DNA from: an uncultured Oscillospiraceae bacterium | GTDB lineage: Bacteria; Bacillota; Clostridia; Oscillospirales; Acutalibacteraceae | Assembly: GCA_900539855.1 (NCBI GenBank) | Contig: UQDO01000039.1 | Span: 1-22,976 of the forward strand | DNA length: 22,976 nt | Direction: 5' to 3' | Part shown: in pieces, positions 1-7,720 of the stretch | Numbering within the stretch: position 1 is the first letter of the stretch | How the letters are laid out: each line of letters starts with the position of its first letter | Translations under genes and position numbers: made by a program | The notes under the pieces: generated by a model | Told to the model about the DNA's origin: nothing | The model's database searches: none | Seen by the model: only the letters and a program-made list of their open reading frames with translations

Positions 1-33
1 TACAAAAATTCAATTAGCCATTTGTTTTTTGTA

Positions 34-57
34 CACCTATAAACTAAAATTTACATT
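34..57 (-). repeat. Short intergenic repeat, copy 1
   Basis: Read on the minus strand, this motif contains the core TTTAGTTTATAGGTG. The same core recurs at 6651-6670, 6737-6757 and (inverted) 6896-6916. It is probably the right-hand end of a foldback element whose left part lies outside the window. Function is unknown. Confidence 0.6.
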
Positions 58-101
58 CAAACGTGCGGTGATTTGCAGGATGCCGGCTGTTCACATTTTG
101 A

Positions 102-130
102 TTGACAAACCTCTGCGGTGAGGTTATTAT
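102..130 (+). promoter_or_regulatory. Promoter for the CNNM/CorC-type gene
   Basis: A perfect -35 box TTGACA (102-107) lies 17 bp from a TATTAT -10 box (125-130). An overlapping TATAAT at 130-135 would need a 22-bp spacer and is less likely. Transcription should begin around 137, giving a leader of about 40 nt before the ATG at 178. Confidence 0.7.
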
Positions 131-177
131 ATAATATGGTATTTTATACTTGAAAAAATTTGATTGGAGTTATTAAA

Positions 178-1596
178 ATGGAAGACCCTGGGCCGTATAA
201 TAATACTATAGGAGCAATTATTGTTATTTTACTTGCCGTTTTTACCTTCGTGCTGACACTTGCGGCGTCGGCTGCGGAAAACGCGAATGAAAAAAAGCTG
301 CGCGAGAAGGCGGACGACGGAGATAAAAATGCTGAAAAGCTGGCGCTTTTGCTGCAAAAACCGGAAAAGCTGTCAAGAACCGTTTCGGTCTGCACATGGT
401 TTGCCGGACTGTTTTCTTACATCATACTTGTTTCAATGTGCTATTCACCGCTTTATAAAAGCTTTTGCGGCATGGATCTGCCGACTTCTGCGGCATCGGC
501 TTTGGCGGCAGCCGTAATCACACTTGTCTTTGCCATTCTGTTCGTGTCGGTCTGTATTCTTTTTCCGCACATGGCAGGCAGGCAGCACAGCGACGATATA
601 GCGGTCGGCATATCGGGATATCTGCGGTTTGTAAGCCTTGTGTTTATGCCGCTTGTCGCCTTTGTTACGGGAATAGCCCGCCTGCTTTCCATGATGCTGG
701 GCGGCGATCCGCATTATGACGCGGCGCCGGTCACCGAGGATGAGATACTTTCCATGGTGGACGAGGGCGAGGAAAAGGGCGTCCTTGAGGAAAGCCAGAA
801 GGAAATGATAAACAACATTTTCGAGTTCGGCGATCTGACCGCCGGTGACGTTATGACCCACCGTACATATCTTGAGGCGGTGGAAACTACCGATTCTCTG
901 ACCGACGTGGCGAAAAAAGCGACCGACGAGGGGTATTCGAGGATACCCGTGTACGAGGACACGCTGGACAACATAAAGGGTATTATATATGTGAAGGATC
1001 TGCTGAAATATGTGGGCAACGACATGCCGGACGACATGACCGCAGAAAGCGTCATGCGCGAGGCTATGTTTATACCGGAGTCCAAAAAATGCAGTGATCT
1101 GTTTACCGAAATGACCGAAAAACACCTGCAGATGGTGGTGGTCGCCGACGAATACGGCGGCGTTGCCGGCGTCGTCACAATGGAGGACCTTATTGAGTCG
1201 ATAGTCGGAAATATTGAGGACGAGTTTGACGACGAGCCGGAGGAATTCGAGCAGATAAGCGAAAATGTTTTCAACATTGACGGTACGACCGATATTCACG
1301 AGGTCGAGGAGCTGCTCGATATAGAATTCCCCGAGGGTGAATATGACACCATAGCAGGCTACATTATATCGGTGCTCGGCAGGATACCCGATGCCGGGGA
1401 GCACCCGTCGGTCGAATACGAGGGCTATGAATTCACCGTTGCCGAGACCGACGAGCGCAGGATAGTCCGCCTTGTAGCCGAAAGACTGCCCGAGCCCGAG
1501 GACGACGACCGCAAGGAACGGGATAAGGACAAGGACAAAGATAAAGATAAAGATAAAGACAAAGAAAAGGATAAGGATAAGCAGGATGCAAGGTAA
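178..1596 (+). CDS. CNNM/CorC-family (DUF21 + CBS pair) membrane protein
   Basis: This is a membrane protein of the hemolysin C/CorC/CNNM family, usually linked to Mg2+/Co2+ homeostasis or efflux, 472 residues long. The N-terminal third has hydrophobic helices near residues 9-28, 75-95, 105-130 and 145-170 (a DUF21-like domain). A cytoplasmic CBS pair follows at about 225-275 and 292-347, the second ending in DEYGGVAGVVTMEDLIE. A CorC_HlyC-type domain lies at about 358-435, and the tail is a highly charged Asp-Lys repeat. The ATG at 178 is preferred to the in-frame TTG at 160 because GGAG (166-169) sits 8 nt upstream of it. The gene overlaps the next one by 11 nt, so the two are probably co-transcribed. 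The transported ion cannot be told from sequence. Confidence 0.9.
   Translation: MEDPGPYNNTIGAIIVILLAVFTFVLTLAASAAENANEKKLREKADDGDKNAEKLALLLQKPEKLSRTVSVCTWFAGLFSYIILVSMCYSPLYKSFCGMDLPTSAASALAAAVITLVFAILFVSVCILFPHMAGRQHSDDIAVGISGYLRFVSLVFMPLVAFVTGIARLLSMMLGGDPHYDAAPVTEDEILSMVDEGEEKGVLEESQKEMINNIFEFGDLTAGDVMTHRTYLEAVETTDSLTDVAKKATDEGYSRIPVYEDTLDNIKGIIYVKDLLKYVGNDMPDDMTAESVMREAMFIPESKKCSDLFTEMTEKHLQMVVVADEYGGVAGVVTMEDLIESIVGNIEDEFDDEPEEFEQISENVFNIDGTTDIHEVEELLDIEFPEGEYDTIAGYIISVLGRIPDAGEHPSVEYEGYEFTVAETDERRIVRLVAERLPEPEDDDRKERDKDKDKDKDKDKDKEKDKDKQDAR
1522..1581 (+). repeat. In-frame hexanucleotide tandem repeat (GAYAAR)x10
   Basis: Ten consecutive six-base units, mostly GATAAA, GATAAG or GACAAR with one GAAAAG, encode an Asp-Lys dipeptide tract in the C-terminal tail of the CNNM-like protein. 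Slipped-strand mispairing here would change tail length without breaking the frame. It lies just upstream of the start codon at 1586. Confidence 0.85.
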
Positions 1597-2296
1597 CATC
1601 ACCGGCACCTATGACACTCCGCTTGCGGCGGCGGTAAAAAGGGCCGCCATGAAGCCGTACGGCGTGACAGGCGCCGTGCTGCTGCTTTCGTCGTCGGTGT
1701 TTCTGATAAAATTCAGCCTTTTGTCGGCTGCTGCTCTTATGGTCGCGGCGGCAATTCAGTTGATCGTGTTTTGCTGTGCGCTTGTCACGGCAAAAAAGAA
1801 ACTTACCTTCGGCAGAGGGCTTAAAACGGCTGCTTTGTGCGCTGTAACGATCGGAGTCCTGTCGGCCGCGATCGGCGTCTTGCCTGTGACCGGCGTTTTG
1901 CCGCAGTACGGCGACAAAATAGTTGATGCCTTTGCCGTCGGCAGGTCTTATGCGGCGCTTAGCTGCTGGTTTGCCGGAATATATACGGCGGCATCGGCTC
2001 TCGGTGCCGTCGGTATAGCAAATGTATTGAAAAGCAACCGAAGAAAAACGTCGGTCTGTGTTTTGGGCGCGCTGCTGCTCTGTGTGTTGGCTTGTATCTG
2101 CGCCTTTGGCGCTGCGGCGGTTATGCTGTATGAAAAATTGCCGGCTGTGGTGTCTGAATACCTGCCCGGCGTGCCGGTGAACCTCAACGACAGGATATCG
2201 CTTAGTGCGGCGCTTGTACTTTTGGCTTCAGGCTCCGCCTTCTCGGCGAGGAATGTCTCGCTTCCGGCATATTTTACACTTTCTAAAGTAAAATAA
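1586..2296 (+). CDS. Multi-pass membrane protein of unknown function
   Basis: I do not recognise the family. The 236-residue protein is rich in Ala, Leu, Val and Ser. About five or six hydrophobic segments can be seen, at roughly residues 26-46, 48-70, 82-105, 120-146, 154-180 and 200-216. Short basic loops separate them, for example AKKKLTFGRGLK and KSNRRKT. There is no recognisable catalytic or transport motif and no cleavable signal peptide. The ATG at 1586 lies inside the last codons of the preceding gene (11-nt overlap), and a weak AAGGATAAGCAGG stretch precedes it, which suggests translational coupling. A role connected with the CNNM-like protein is possible, but only from the arrangement. 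Confidence 0.75.
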   Translation: MQGNITGTYDTPLAAAVKRAAMKPYGVTGAVLLLSSSVFLIKFSLLSAAALMVAAAIQLIVFCCALVTAKKKLTFGRGLKTAALCAVTIGVLSAAIGVLPVTGVLPQYGDKIVDAFAVGRSYAALSCWFAGIYTAASALGAVGIANVLKSNRRKTSVCVLGALLLCVLACICAFGAAAVMLYEKLPAVVSEYLPGVPVNLNDRISLSAALVLLASGSAFSARNVSLPAYFTLSKVK

Positions 2297-2371
2297 AAAC
2301 ATAATCACAAAAATCACCCGGGGGATATTAAATTTCCCGGGACAGCCCCATTTATAAGGACGGCGATAGCT

Positions 2372-2962
2372 TTGGGTTTATTTAAAAAATCAAAATACGA
2401 CGGAATAATAGTCGGACTCGGGAATCCGGGCGATAAATACGAAAAAACAAGGCACAATGTTGGCTTCCGTACTGTTGACATATTGGCAAAGGAGTGTGCG
2501 GCGGCGCCCTTTAAAAACAAGTTTCATTCGCTGGTTGCCGATGCCGGAATAAACGGCAAGAAATTGCTGCTTTGCAAGCCGCTGACCTATATGAATGAGT
2601 CGGGACTTGCCGTCAGCGAGATACTGAACTTCTATAAATGCGATATATCGACCCTTGTCGTCATCAGTGACGATGTGTCAATGGACGCAGGGCGGCTGAG
2701 GATCAGGGCAAACGGCTCGCACGGCGGACACAACGGTCTGCGCGACATTATCGAGCTTTGCGGCACCGATCAGTTCTGCCGCATAAAGGTCGGGGTCGGC
2801 TGCAAGCCGGGACCGGACTACGACCTTGCGGCGTGGGTGCTCGGCAAACCGGATCCGGAAAACGAAAAGAAAATATCCGCGGCGGAAAACGACGCGGCAA
2901 AGGCGGCGGTGGCGGTCATCTGCGAAGGTACCGCGGCTGCCATGAACAAATTCAACCGATAA
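2372..2962 (+). CDS. pth: Peptidyl-tRNA hydrolase
   Basis: This cytosolic enzyme cleaves the ester bond of peptidyl-tRNAs that drop off the ribosome and recycles the tRNA. At 196 residues it is the usual length for bacterial Pth. Family motifs visible are GLGNPGDKYEKTRHNVGF (15-32, with N18 and the catalytic H28), KPLTYMNESG, the VVISDDVSMDAGRLRI stretch with the conserved Asp, and GSHGGHNGLRDI. The best start is the TTG at 2372. An AAGGA lies 11 nt upstream, and no ATG fits the conserved N-terminus. mfd follows after 11 nt, and pth-mfd is a common arrangement in Firmicutes. Confidence 0.95.
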   Translation: MGLFKKSKYDGIIVGLGNPGDKYEKTRHNVGFRTVDILAKECAAAPFKNKFHSLVADAGINGKKLLLCKPLTYMNESGLAVSEILNFYKCDISTLVVISDDVSMDAGRLRIRANGSHGGHNGLRDIIELCGTDQFCRIKVGVGCKPGPDYDLAAWVLGKPDPENEKKISAAENDAAKAAVAVICEGTAAAMNKFNR

Positions 2963-2973
2963 CGGAGCATATC

Positions 2974-5900
2974 ATGCAGTTTAAATATGGATTTATACCG
3001 AAAAAGCTTGCCGGAACAAAGGGCTTTTCGGAGCTGGAGCAGGCGGCGAAAAGCGGCACATTTCCGATAGCGGTCAGCGGCGCGGCGCATATCCACCGCG
3101 TTGTAATGTCGGCGGTTTTAATGTCTAAGCTCGGCAGAAAGGCGCTTGTTGTGACCGCCGGAGAGTCGGAGTCAGAGCGCGTCTTGGAAGATCTTTCGGC
3201 GCTTGGCGTAAATGTTTTAAGGCTGCCGGCAAGGGACTATTCCTTCCGCGGCGGCGTTACCGTTTCACACGAATATGAGCATGCGAGAATAGGAACGCTG
3301 GCAAGGATGCTTGCCGGCGATTTTGACCTGTGTGTAGCGTCGGCGGACGCGGCGGCATCAATAACCGTGCCGCCCGAAGTGCTTAAAAGGCGCTGCTTTA
3401 CCGTCAGATGCGATGAGTCTGTTTCCGAAGAAACTCTTGTGTCCCGGTTGATCGCAGGCGGATATAAAAGGTGCGATCAGGTCGAGGGAGCAGGTCAGTT
3501 CTCGGTGCGCGGCGGTATACTCGACATCTTCACGCCCAACCTGCCCGAACCCTGCCGGATAGATTTTTTCGGCGACGATATCGATTCGATATCACTTTTC
3601 GACCCCGATACACAGCGCCGTACCGAGCCGCAGGACGCGGTGGATATTTTCCCCGTCTGCGAAGTGTCGCCCGATTCGTCGGAGCAGCTGTCAGAGACGT
3701 TGAAAGCCCTTTCAAAGCGCAGGATGCAGCCGGCGCAGAAAGGGCGTATTCTTGCCGACATAGCGCGCATTGAAAGCGGAGAAAGCATATGCTGCGACGC
3801 ATACCTCAATATAGTTTATGACCGTCCTGCCACCGTTTTTGATTATCTGCCGCAGGATGCTTTTACCTTTGTGTTCGACTCGTCGGCTGTGTCCGACCGC
3901 ATAAAAAGTGTTATAGAGCTTCACTTAGAGGAAATAAAGACGCTGCTTGCCGACGGCGAGCTGCCGCCCGATTTCAGATCGGTCTACCTTGACAAACCGC
4001 GGTTTTCAGCCGAGCTTACGGCTCACAACACCGTTTATTTCGACAGCTTCCCGAAAACCTCGTACGACCCGGCGCCAAAGGCGCTGTTCGGCAGCGAGAT
4101 GCGCCAGAGCGGCGGCTTTTCAGGCTCGGTCGACGCATTGGCTGAGGATATAGCTTCGGCAGGGCGCGAGCTTACGGTCGTGCTTGCGGGCGGCGAGCGC
4201 GCGGCATCAAACCTTTGCGAAGAGCTTTGCGACCGCAATGTCACCGCCGCATTTGTGCCCGACCCCGGCAGCGTAGGCGACAAAGGCGTTTTTGTAACGG
4301 TCGGCGCCCTGACCGACGGGTTTGAGATACCGTTAGCGTCACTTTCGGTCGTCGTTCACGGCAGAGCAGTGCCGCAGAAAAGGAAGAGACACTTCAAAAA
4401 AGGCGCGGCGGTAGGCTCGGTAGAAGAGCTGCAGCGTGGCGACTATGTCGTGCACGCCACCCACGGCATAGGCATATATGCCGGAGTAAACCAGCTGACC
4501 ACACACGGTATGACCCGTGACTATATAAAAATAACCTACGCCGGAAACGACACCCTTTATGTTCCGGTTACGTCGCTTGACATGGTGTCAAAATACATCG
4601 GCAATGCCGAGGATCAGACAGTTAAACTGAACCGCCTCGGCTCACCCGAATGGAGCCGCACGCGCAGCCGCGTGAAAAAAGCGGTAAAGGACATGGCAAA
4701 GCAACTGACCGCACTTTACGCCAAGCGTATGCAGACCGAAGGGTATGCCTTCAGCCGTGACGGCGATCTGCAGTCGGATTTCGAAAGCAGATTTGAATTT
4801 GACGAGACCGACGACCAGCTGCGCTGCGCCGGTGAGATCAAACGGGACATGGAGCGCAGCGTGCCAATGGATCGCCTGCTTTGCGGCGACGTCGGCTTCG
4901 GCAAGACCGAGGTCGCCTTCCGCGCCGCCTTCAAATGCATTGCCGACGGCAAGCAGTGTGCGATACTGGTGCCCACGACCATACTTGCCTGGCAGCATTA
5001 CAATACGGCGCTTGAACGTTTCTCGGGAATGGCGGTGAGCGTTGAAATGCTGTCACGTTTCCGCACCAAAGGTCAGCAGGAAAAAATCAAAAAGGAACTG
5101 AGAGCAGGAAACATAGACCTGCTTATCGGCACACACAGCATTATTTCAAAGGATGTCCATTTCAAGGATCTGGGGCTTATAATAGTCGATGAGGAGCAGC
5201 GGTTCGGCGTGGCGCAGAAGGAGCGCCTGAAGGAGCTTTACCCCACGGTCGATGCCCTCACCCTTTCGGCGACCCCGATACCGCGCACCCTCAACATGGC
5301 TCTTTCGGGACTGCGCGACATGTCGTCGATAGAGGAAGCGCCGCTCGACCGCAGACCGGTGCAGACCTTTGTCTGCGAGCAGTCCAACGGGATAGTGGAT
5401 GAGGCGATAAGCCGCGAGCTGCGCCGCGGAGGACAGGTTTATTATCTGCACAACCGCACCGAGACCATAGAGTCATGCGCCGCAAGGCTGAAAGACCGCC
5501 ATCCGGACGCAAGGATCGGTGTGGCGCACGGAAAAATGAGCGAAGATGAGCTGTCGGGCGTCTGGCAGCAGCTCATTGAGCGCGAGATAGATATTTTAGT
5601 CTGCACCACCATAATCGAGACCGGCGTTGACGTTCCGAACGCAAACACACTTATAATCGAGGACTCCGACCGTCTGGGACTTGCCCAGCTGCACCAGATA
5701 AGGGGCAGGGTCGGCAGATCGCACCGTACGGCGTATGCATATCTGCTTTTCACGCCGGGCAAGGTTTTGTCCGAAATATCGCAGAAGCGGCTTGACGCGA
5801 TACGCAGATTCACCGAATTCGGCTCCGGCTTCCGCATAGCCATGCGCGACCTTGAGATAAGGGGTGCCGGCAGTATTTTGGGCGGCGAGCAGCACGGTCA

Positions 5901-6420
5901 CATGGAGGCGGTAGGATACGATATGTATTTAAAGCTGCTTTCGGATGCCATTGCCGAGGAAAAAGGCGAAACGCCGAAGGACGCAAAGGAGTGTCTTGTG
6001 GATATCAGAATGAGCGCGCACATACCGGAAAAGTACATTCCGGCTCTGCCGCAAAGGCTTGCAGCCTACCGCAGGATAGCCGCCGTCCGCAATGCCGACG
6101 ACGTGCTTGACGTTACCGACGAGCTGCTTGACCGTTTCGGTGACCTGCCGAAGAGCGTAACGAATCTTATAGACATTTCGCTTTGCAAGTCAAAGGCGCA
6201 GCGCCTCGGAATTACCGAAATAAGCGAGAAAAACGGCAGCATACTGCTTTATGTGGAGGGTTTGAGTGAGCCGGTTTCAAAGCTCATAACATCGGAAATG
6301 AAGCGAGATGTTCTGTTCAGCGCCGGCGCAAAGCCTTATGCGGCGATCAAAATGCCGGGCGGCAAACCCGACCTGAATATTCTGAAAAAAGCCCTCTCAA
6401 TAATGGAAGCCGAGAATTGA
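2974..6420 (+). CDS. mfd: Transcription-repair coupling factor Mfd
   Basis: Mfd is an ATP-driven DNA translocase that removes RNA polymerase stalled at lesions and recruits the UvrABC nucleotide excision repair machinery. The 1148 residues match the family length. A UvrB-like N-terminal region covers about residues 1-400. A CarD-like RNA polymerase interaction domain begins near 484 (EELQRGDYVVHATHGIGIY). The superfamily 2 motor has Walker A GDVGFGKT at 638-645, DEEQ at 739-742, the LSATPIPRTL motif and RGRVGR at 910-915. A TRCF-type C-terminal domain follows. The ATG at 2974 is chosen because GGAG (2964-2967) lies 6 nt upstream and translation starts 11 nt after the pth stop. No frameshift or missing motif was seen. 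Confidence 0.97.
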   Translation: MQFKYGFIPKKLAGTKGFSELEQAAKSGTFPIAVSGAAHIHRVVMSAVLMSKLGRKALVVTAGESESERVLEDLSALGVNVLRLPARDYSFRGGVTVSHEYEHARIGTLARMLAGDFDLCVASADAAASITVPPEVLKRRCFTVRCDESVSEETLVSRLIAGGYKRCDQVEGAGQFSVRGGILDIFTPNLPEPCRIDFFGDDIDSISLFDPDTQRRTEPQDAVDIFPVCEVSPDSSEQLSETLKALSKRRMQPAQKGRILADIARIESGESICCDAYLNIVYDRPATVFDYLPQDAFTFVFDSSAVSDRIKSVIELHLEEIKTLLADGELPPDFRSVYLDKPRFSAELTAHNTVYFDSFPKTSYDPAPKALFGSEMRQSGGFSGSVDALAEDIASAGRELTVVLAGGERAASNLCEELCDRNVTAAFVPDPGSVGDKGVFVTVGALTDGFEIPLASLSVVVHGRAVPQKRKRHFKKGAAVGSVEELQRGDYVVHATHGIGIYAGVNQLTTHGMTRDYIKITYAGNDTLYVPVTSLDMVSKYIGNAEDQTVKLNRLGSPEWSRTRSRVKKAVKDMAKQLTALYAKRMQTEGYAFSRDGDLQSDFESRFEFDETDDQLRCAGEIKRDMERSVPMDRLLCGDVGFGKTEVAFRAAFKCIADGKQCAILVPTTILAWQHYNTALERFSGMAVSVEMLSRFRTKGQQEKIKKELRAGNIDLLIGTHSIISKDVHFKDLGLIIVDEEQRFGVAQKERLKELYPTVDALTLSATPIPRTLNMALSGLRDMSSIEEAPLDRRPVQTFVCEQSNGIVDEAISRELRRGGQVYYLHNRTETIESCAARLKDRHPDARIGVAHGKMSEDELSGVWQQLIEREIDILVCTTIIETGVDVPNANTLIIEDSDRLGLAQLHQIRGRVGRSHRTAYAYLLFTPGKVLSEISQKRLDAIRRFTEFGSGFRIAMRDLEIRGAGSILGGEQHGHMEAVGYDMYLKLLSDAIAEEKGETPKDAKECLVDIRMSAHIPEKYIPALPQRLAAYRRIAAVRNADDVLDVTDELLDRFGDLPKSVTNLIDISLCKSKAQRLGITEISEKNGSILLYVEGLSEPVSKLITSEMKRDVLFSAGAKPYAAIKMPGGKPDLNILKKALSIMEAEN

Positions 6421-6437
6421 AAAGGGAAGCAAGTCTT

Positions 6438-6610
6438 ATGAAAAAGTAATCCTTGTGGGAGATTCTATTTGCGCGTGGTATTCGGGGTATGTTGCCGAGC
6501 AATCGCAGGGCAAATGTGAAGTGATCTGTTCAAACGAGCAAAACGGCAGATTTGCTGCGTTTACATTGCATAGGCTGACGAGTAAGTATATTATGTTTGT
6601 GCTTCGGTAA
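6438..6610 (+). pseudogene. SGNH/GDSL-type hydrolase remnant (frameshifted, truncated)
   Basis: The frame at 6440-6610 translates as VILVGDSICAWYSGYVAEQ, then CEVICSNEQNGRFAAFTLHRL, and then soon stops. The GDSI block with the following NGRFAAFTLHRL resembles the N-terminal part of an SGNH/GDSL esterase. An ATG at 6438 sits behind a GGGAAG-type site but is out of frame. It is followed by only five A residues before the G. A sixth A would give MKKVILVGDSI, so a one-base loss in the A-run probably killed the start. Homology ends after about 57 codons, and the rest of the domain, including the catalytic Asp-His block, is absent. Confidence 0.6.
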
Positions 6611-6650
6611 GTGTTCGGAACCGCTCGCTTTTTCTATTCATGTATTGATG

Positions 6651-6670
6651 AATTTTGATTTATAGGTGTA
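6651..6670 (+). repeat. Short intergenic repeat, copy 2 (diverged)
   Basis: AATTTTGATTTATAGGTGTA shares the TTTATAGGTG core with copies at 34-57, 6737-6757 and 6896-6916. About 20 bp downstream lies ACGGACGTAGGG, which parallels ACAGACGTAGGG downstream of copy 3. This suggests that the whole module, not just the core, was duplicated. Confidence 0.5.
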
Positions 6671-6693
6671 AAAAAGTATATTAACGGACGTAG

Positions 6694-6721
6694 GGCAGGG
6701 GCTTTGCTCCTGCCGCTTTTT
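6694..6721 (+). terminator. Probable intrinsic terminator downstream of mfd
   Basis: A nine-base-pair stem (GGCAGGGGC at 6694-6702 with GCTCCTGCC at 6706-6714, one G-U pair) closes a TTT loop and is followed by GCTTTTT. It could end the pth-mfd transcript or simply be the core of a repeat module. Confidence 0.55.
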
Positions 6722-6736
6722 ATTACCCATATGACG

Positions 6737-6916
6737 GTAAATTTTAGTTTATAGGTGAATAGCGTTCTTATAATTAATTGACAGACGTAGGGAACGAGCC
6801 TTGAGTGTCGTTCCGTGCGGTCTCAATTGACTTTTTAAGGAACGACACATAGGTCGTTCCCTACAAGTGCACAATTATAGATTTTTGGCTTTTTACACCG
6901 CTAAACTAAAATTTAC
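6737..6916. repeat. 180-bp foldback (MITE-like) intergenic element
   Basis: The 21-bp terminal inverted repeats (6737-6757 and 6896-6916) match at 19 of 21 positions. Inside, a second inverted pair GTAGGGAACGA (6787-6797) and TCGTTCCCTAC (6854-6864) extends into related TGTCGTTCC arms, so most of the element can fold on itself. It encodes no protein. This is the form of a miniature inverted-repeat element or a repeated structured intergenic unit. No target-site duplication could be fixed with confidence. Confidence 0.65.
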
Positions 6917-7077
6917 ATTTATTAAATCCAAAAAAGTTCCGATATTTTTTTCAAAGTCCGAATTTTGGGACAGGCCGGTCAATATAATGTAAATGTACCA
7001 AGGAAACGGGAGCGCAAAGCGTTCGGGAAAAGGCGGCTTTGTCCGGTAAAAATTTTGTCGAAAAATAAAAAACAGTC

Positions 7078-7106
7078 TTGACAAAATGCTTCCCCGGTGC
7101 TAAAAT
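7078..7106 (+). promoter_or_regulatory. Promoter for the small membrane protein gene
   Basis: TTGACA (7078-7083) and TAAAAT (7101-7106) are separated by 17 bp. The predicted start of transcription is near 7113, about 32 nt before the ATG at 7145. Confidence 0.75.
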
Positions 7107-7144
7107 AAAGATACAGAACAGATGTTCGAAATGGAGGAAATACA

Positions 7145-7333
7145 ATGTTTGTACTTAAGACCGTGCTTGAATTTGCCGTTGCAGCGTTTATTATATGGGG
7201 TATTTTCAATGAACAAAAGCTGGTGAGGTTTGAGGACAGGATCGCCGCGCGCATAAAGGCAAGGCGCAAAACTTCCGCAAAACGCAACGACTATTACCAT
7301 GACGTTTCGGATACCGACCGTCACTGTGCGTAA
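7145..7333 (+). CDS. Small single-helix membrane protein, unknown function
   Basis: The 62-residue protein starts with one hydrophobic segment (about residues 3-20, VLKTVLEFAVAAFIIWGI). A positively charged cytoplasmic tail follows (RIAARIKARRKTSAKR), ending in an acidic stretch. GGAGG (7133-7137) lies 7 nt before the ATG, and a consensus promoter lies just upstream, so the gene is well supported despite its size. I do not recognise a family. Orientation should be N-out/C-in by the positive-inside rule. No clear terminator separates it from the T-box promoter that follows. Confidence 0.75.
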   Translation: MFVLKTVLEFAVAAFIIWGIFNEQKLVRFEDRIAARIKARRKTSAKRNDYYHDVSDTDRHCA

Positions 7334-7374
7334 AAAATCATACAAATGAAATAAAAAATCAAACAAAATCACGC

Positions 7375-7403
7375 TTGACAAACTTTACGGTTGGCTGTAT
7401 AAT
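7375..7403 (+). promoter_or_regulatory. Consensus promoter of the first T-box operon
   Basis: TTGACA (7375-7380) and TATAAT (7398-7403) are both perfect and separated by 17 bp. Transcription should start near 7410 and enter the T-box leader directly. Confidence 0.9.
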
Positions 7404-7409
7404 GTTGTC

Positions 7410-7694
7410 AAATGATAAAAGGCTGTGACGAAGACGGACGAATGTATCCGCATCAAAGAGAGTCGGGGACGGTGCGATCCCGGCATGCAGGGCGTTCAGT
7501 GCCTATCACTTCCGAGCCGGAGATTCGAAAGCACTTTGTGTCAGTAGACGTCTTCCGTGATTACTGCGTTAATGTATAGGGCTTTTGCTGAGCCTGAAGC
7601 GGCGTGCTCTGCGCGCAATTTGAGTGGTACCGCGGGTACCGGAGATGCTTTTCCGGACTCGTCTCAAGGTTTTACTTTGAGACGGGTCTTTTTT
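7410..7694 (+). promoter_or_regulatory. T-box riboswitch leader, predicted tRNA-Ile specifier (ATC)
   Basis: The T-box sequence TGGTACCGCG (7625-7634) is present and precedes a strong terminator (7656-7694). The base of Stem I can be drawn: GGCT (7421-7424) pairs with AGCC (7515-7518), then an asymmetric GTGAC/CG loop of K-turn type, then GAAG (7430-7433) with CTTC (7509-7512). Immediately 5' of CTTC lies ATC (7505-7507) followed by a purine, the expected specifier position, hence isoleucine. An AGAGAG bulge and a GGTGCGA distal loop are also visible. TGGT in the antiterminator bulge fits a tRNA with discriminator A. Start coordinate is inferred from the promoter. Confidence 0.88.
7656..7694 (+). 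terminator. T-box regulated terminator 1
   Basis: GACTCGTCTCAA (7656-7667) pairs with TTGAGACGGGTC (7677-7688) over 12 positions with one G-U pair, followed by six T. It competes with the antiterminator formed around the T-box sequence. Confidence 0.9.
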
Positions 7695-7720
7695 ATTTTC
7701 CGAAAAAAGGAGCAGAAAAA

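Noticed and set aside
445..1608. Long open frame on the minus strand opposite the CNNM-like gene
   Set aside because: Its translation has no family features and is a mirror of the codon pattern of the well-supported plus-strand gene.
2297..2371. CCCGGG...CCCGGG hairpin before pth
   Set aside because: The stem is about six base pairs and no T-run follows, so neither a terminator nor a riboswitch can be supported.
2758..2973. Upstream extension of mfd into pth
   Set aside because: The extension overlaps pth in another frame and is unlike Mfd. The ATG at 2974 has a GGAG site 6 nt upstream.
7502..7512. Alternative specifier registers in the T-boxes (TAT/TGT, i.e. Tyr/Cys)
   Set aside because: In the register fixed by the purine and CTTC arm of Stem I the codons are ATC and GTA, which also fit the downstream genes. 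The shifted reading has neither support.
7604..7720. Upstream extension of the first synthetase
   Set aside because: The extension would run through the T-box sequence and terminator. The ATG at 7721 has a proper ribosome binding site and aligns with the start of the paralog.
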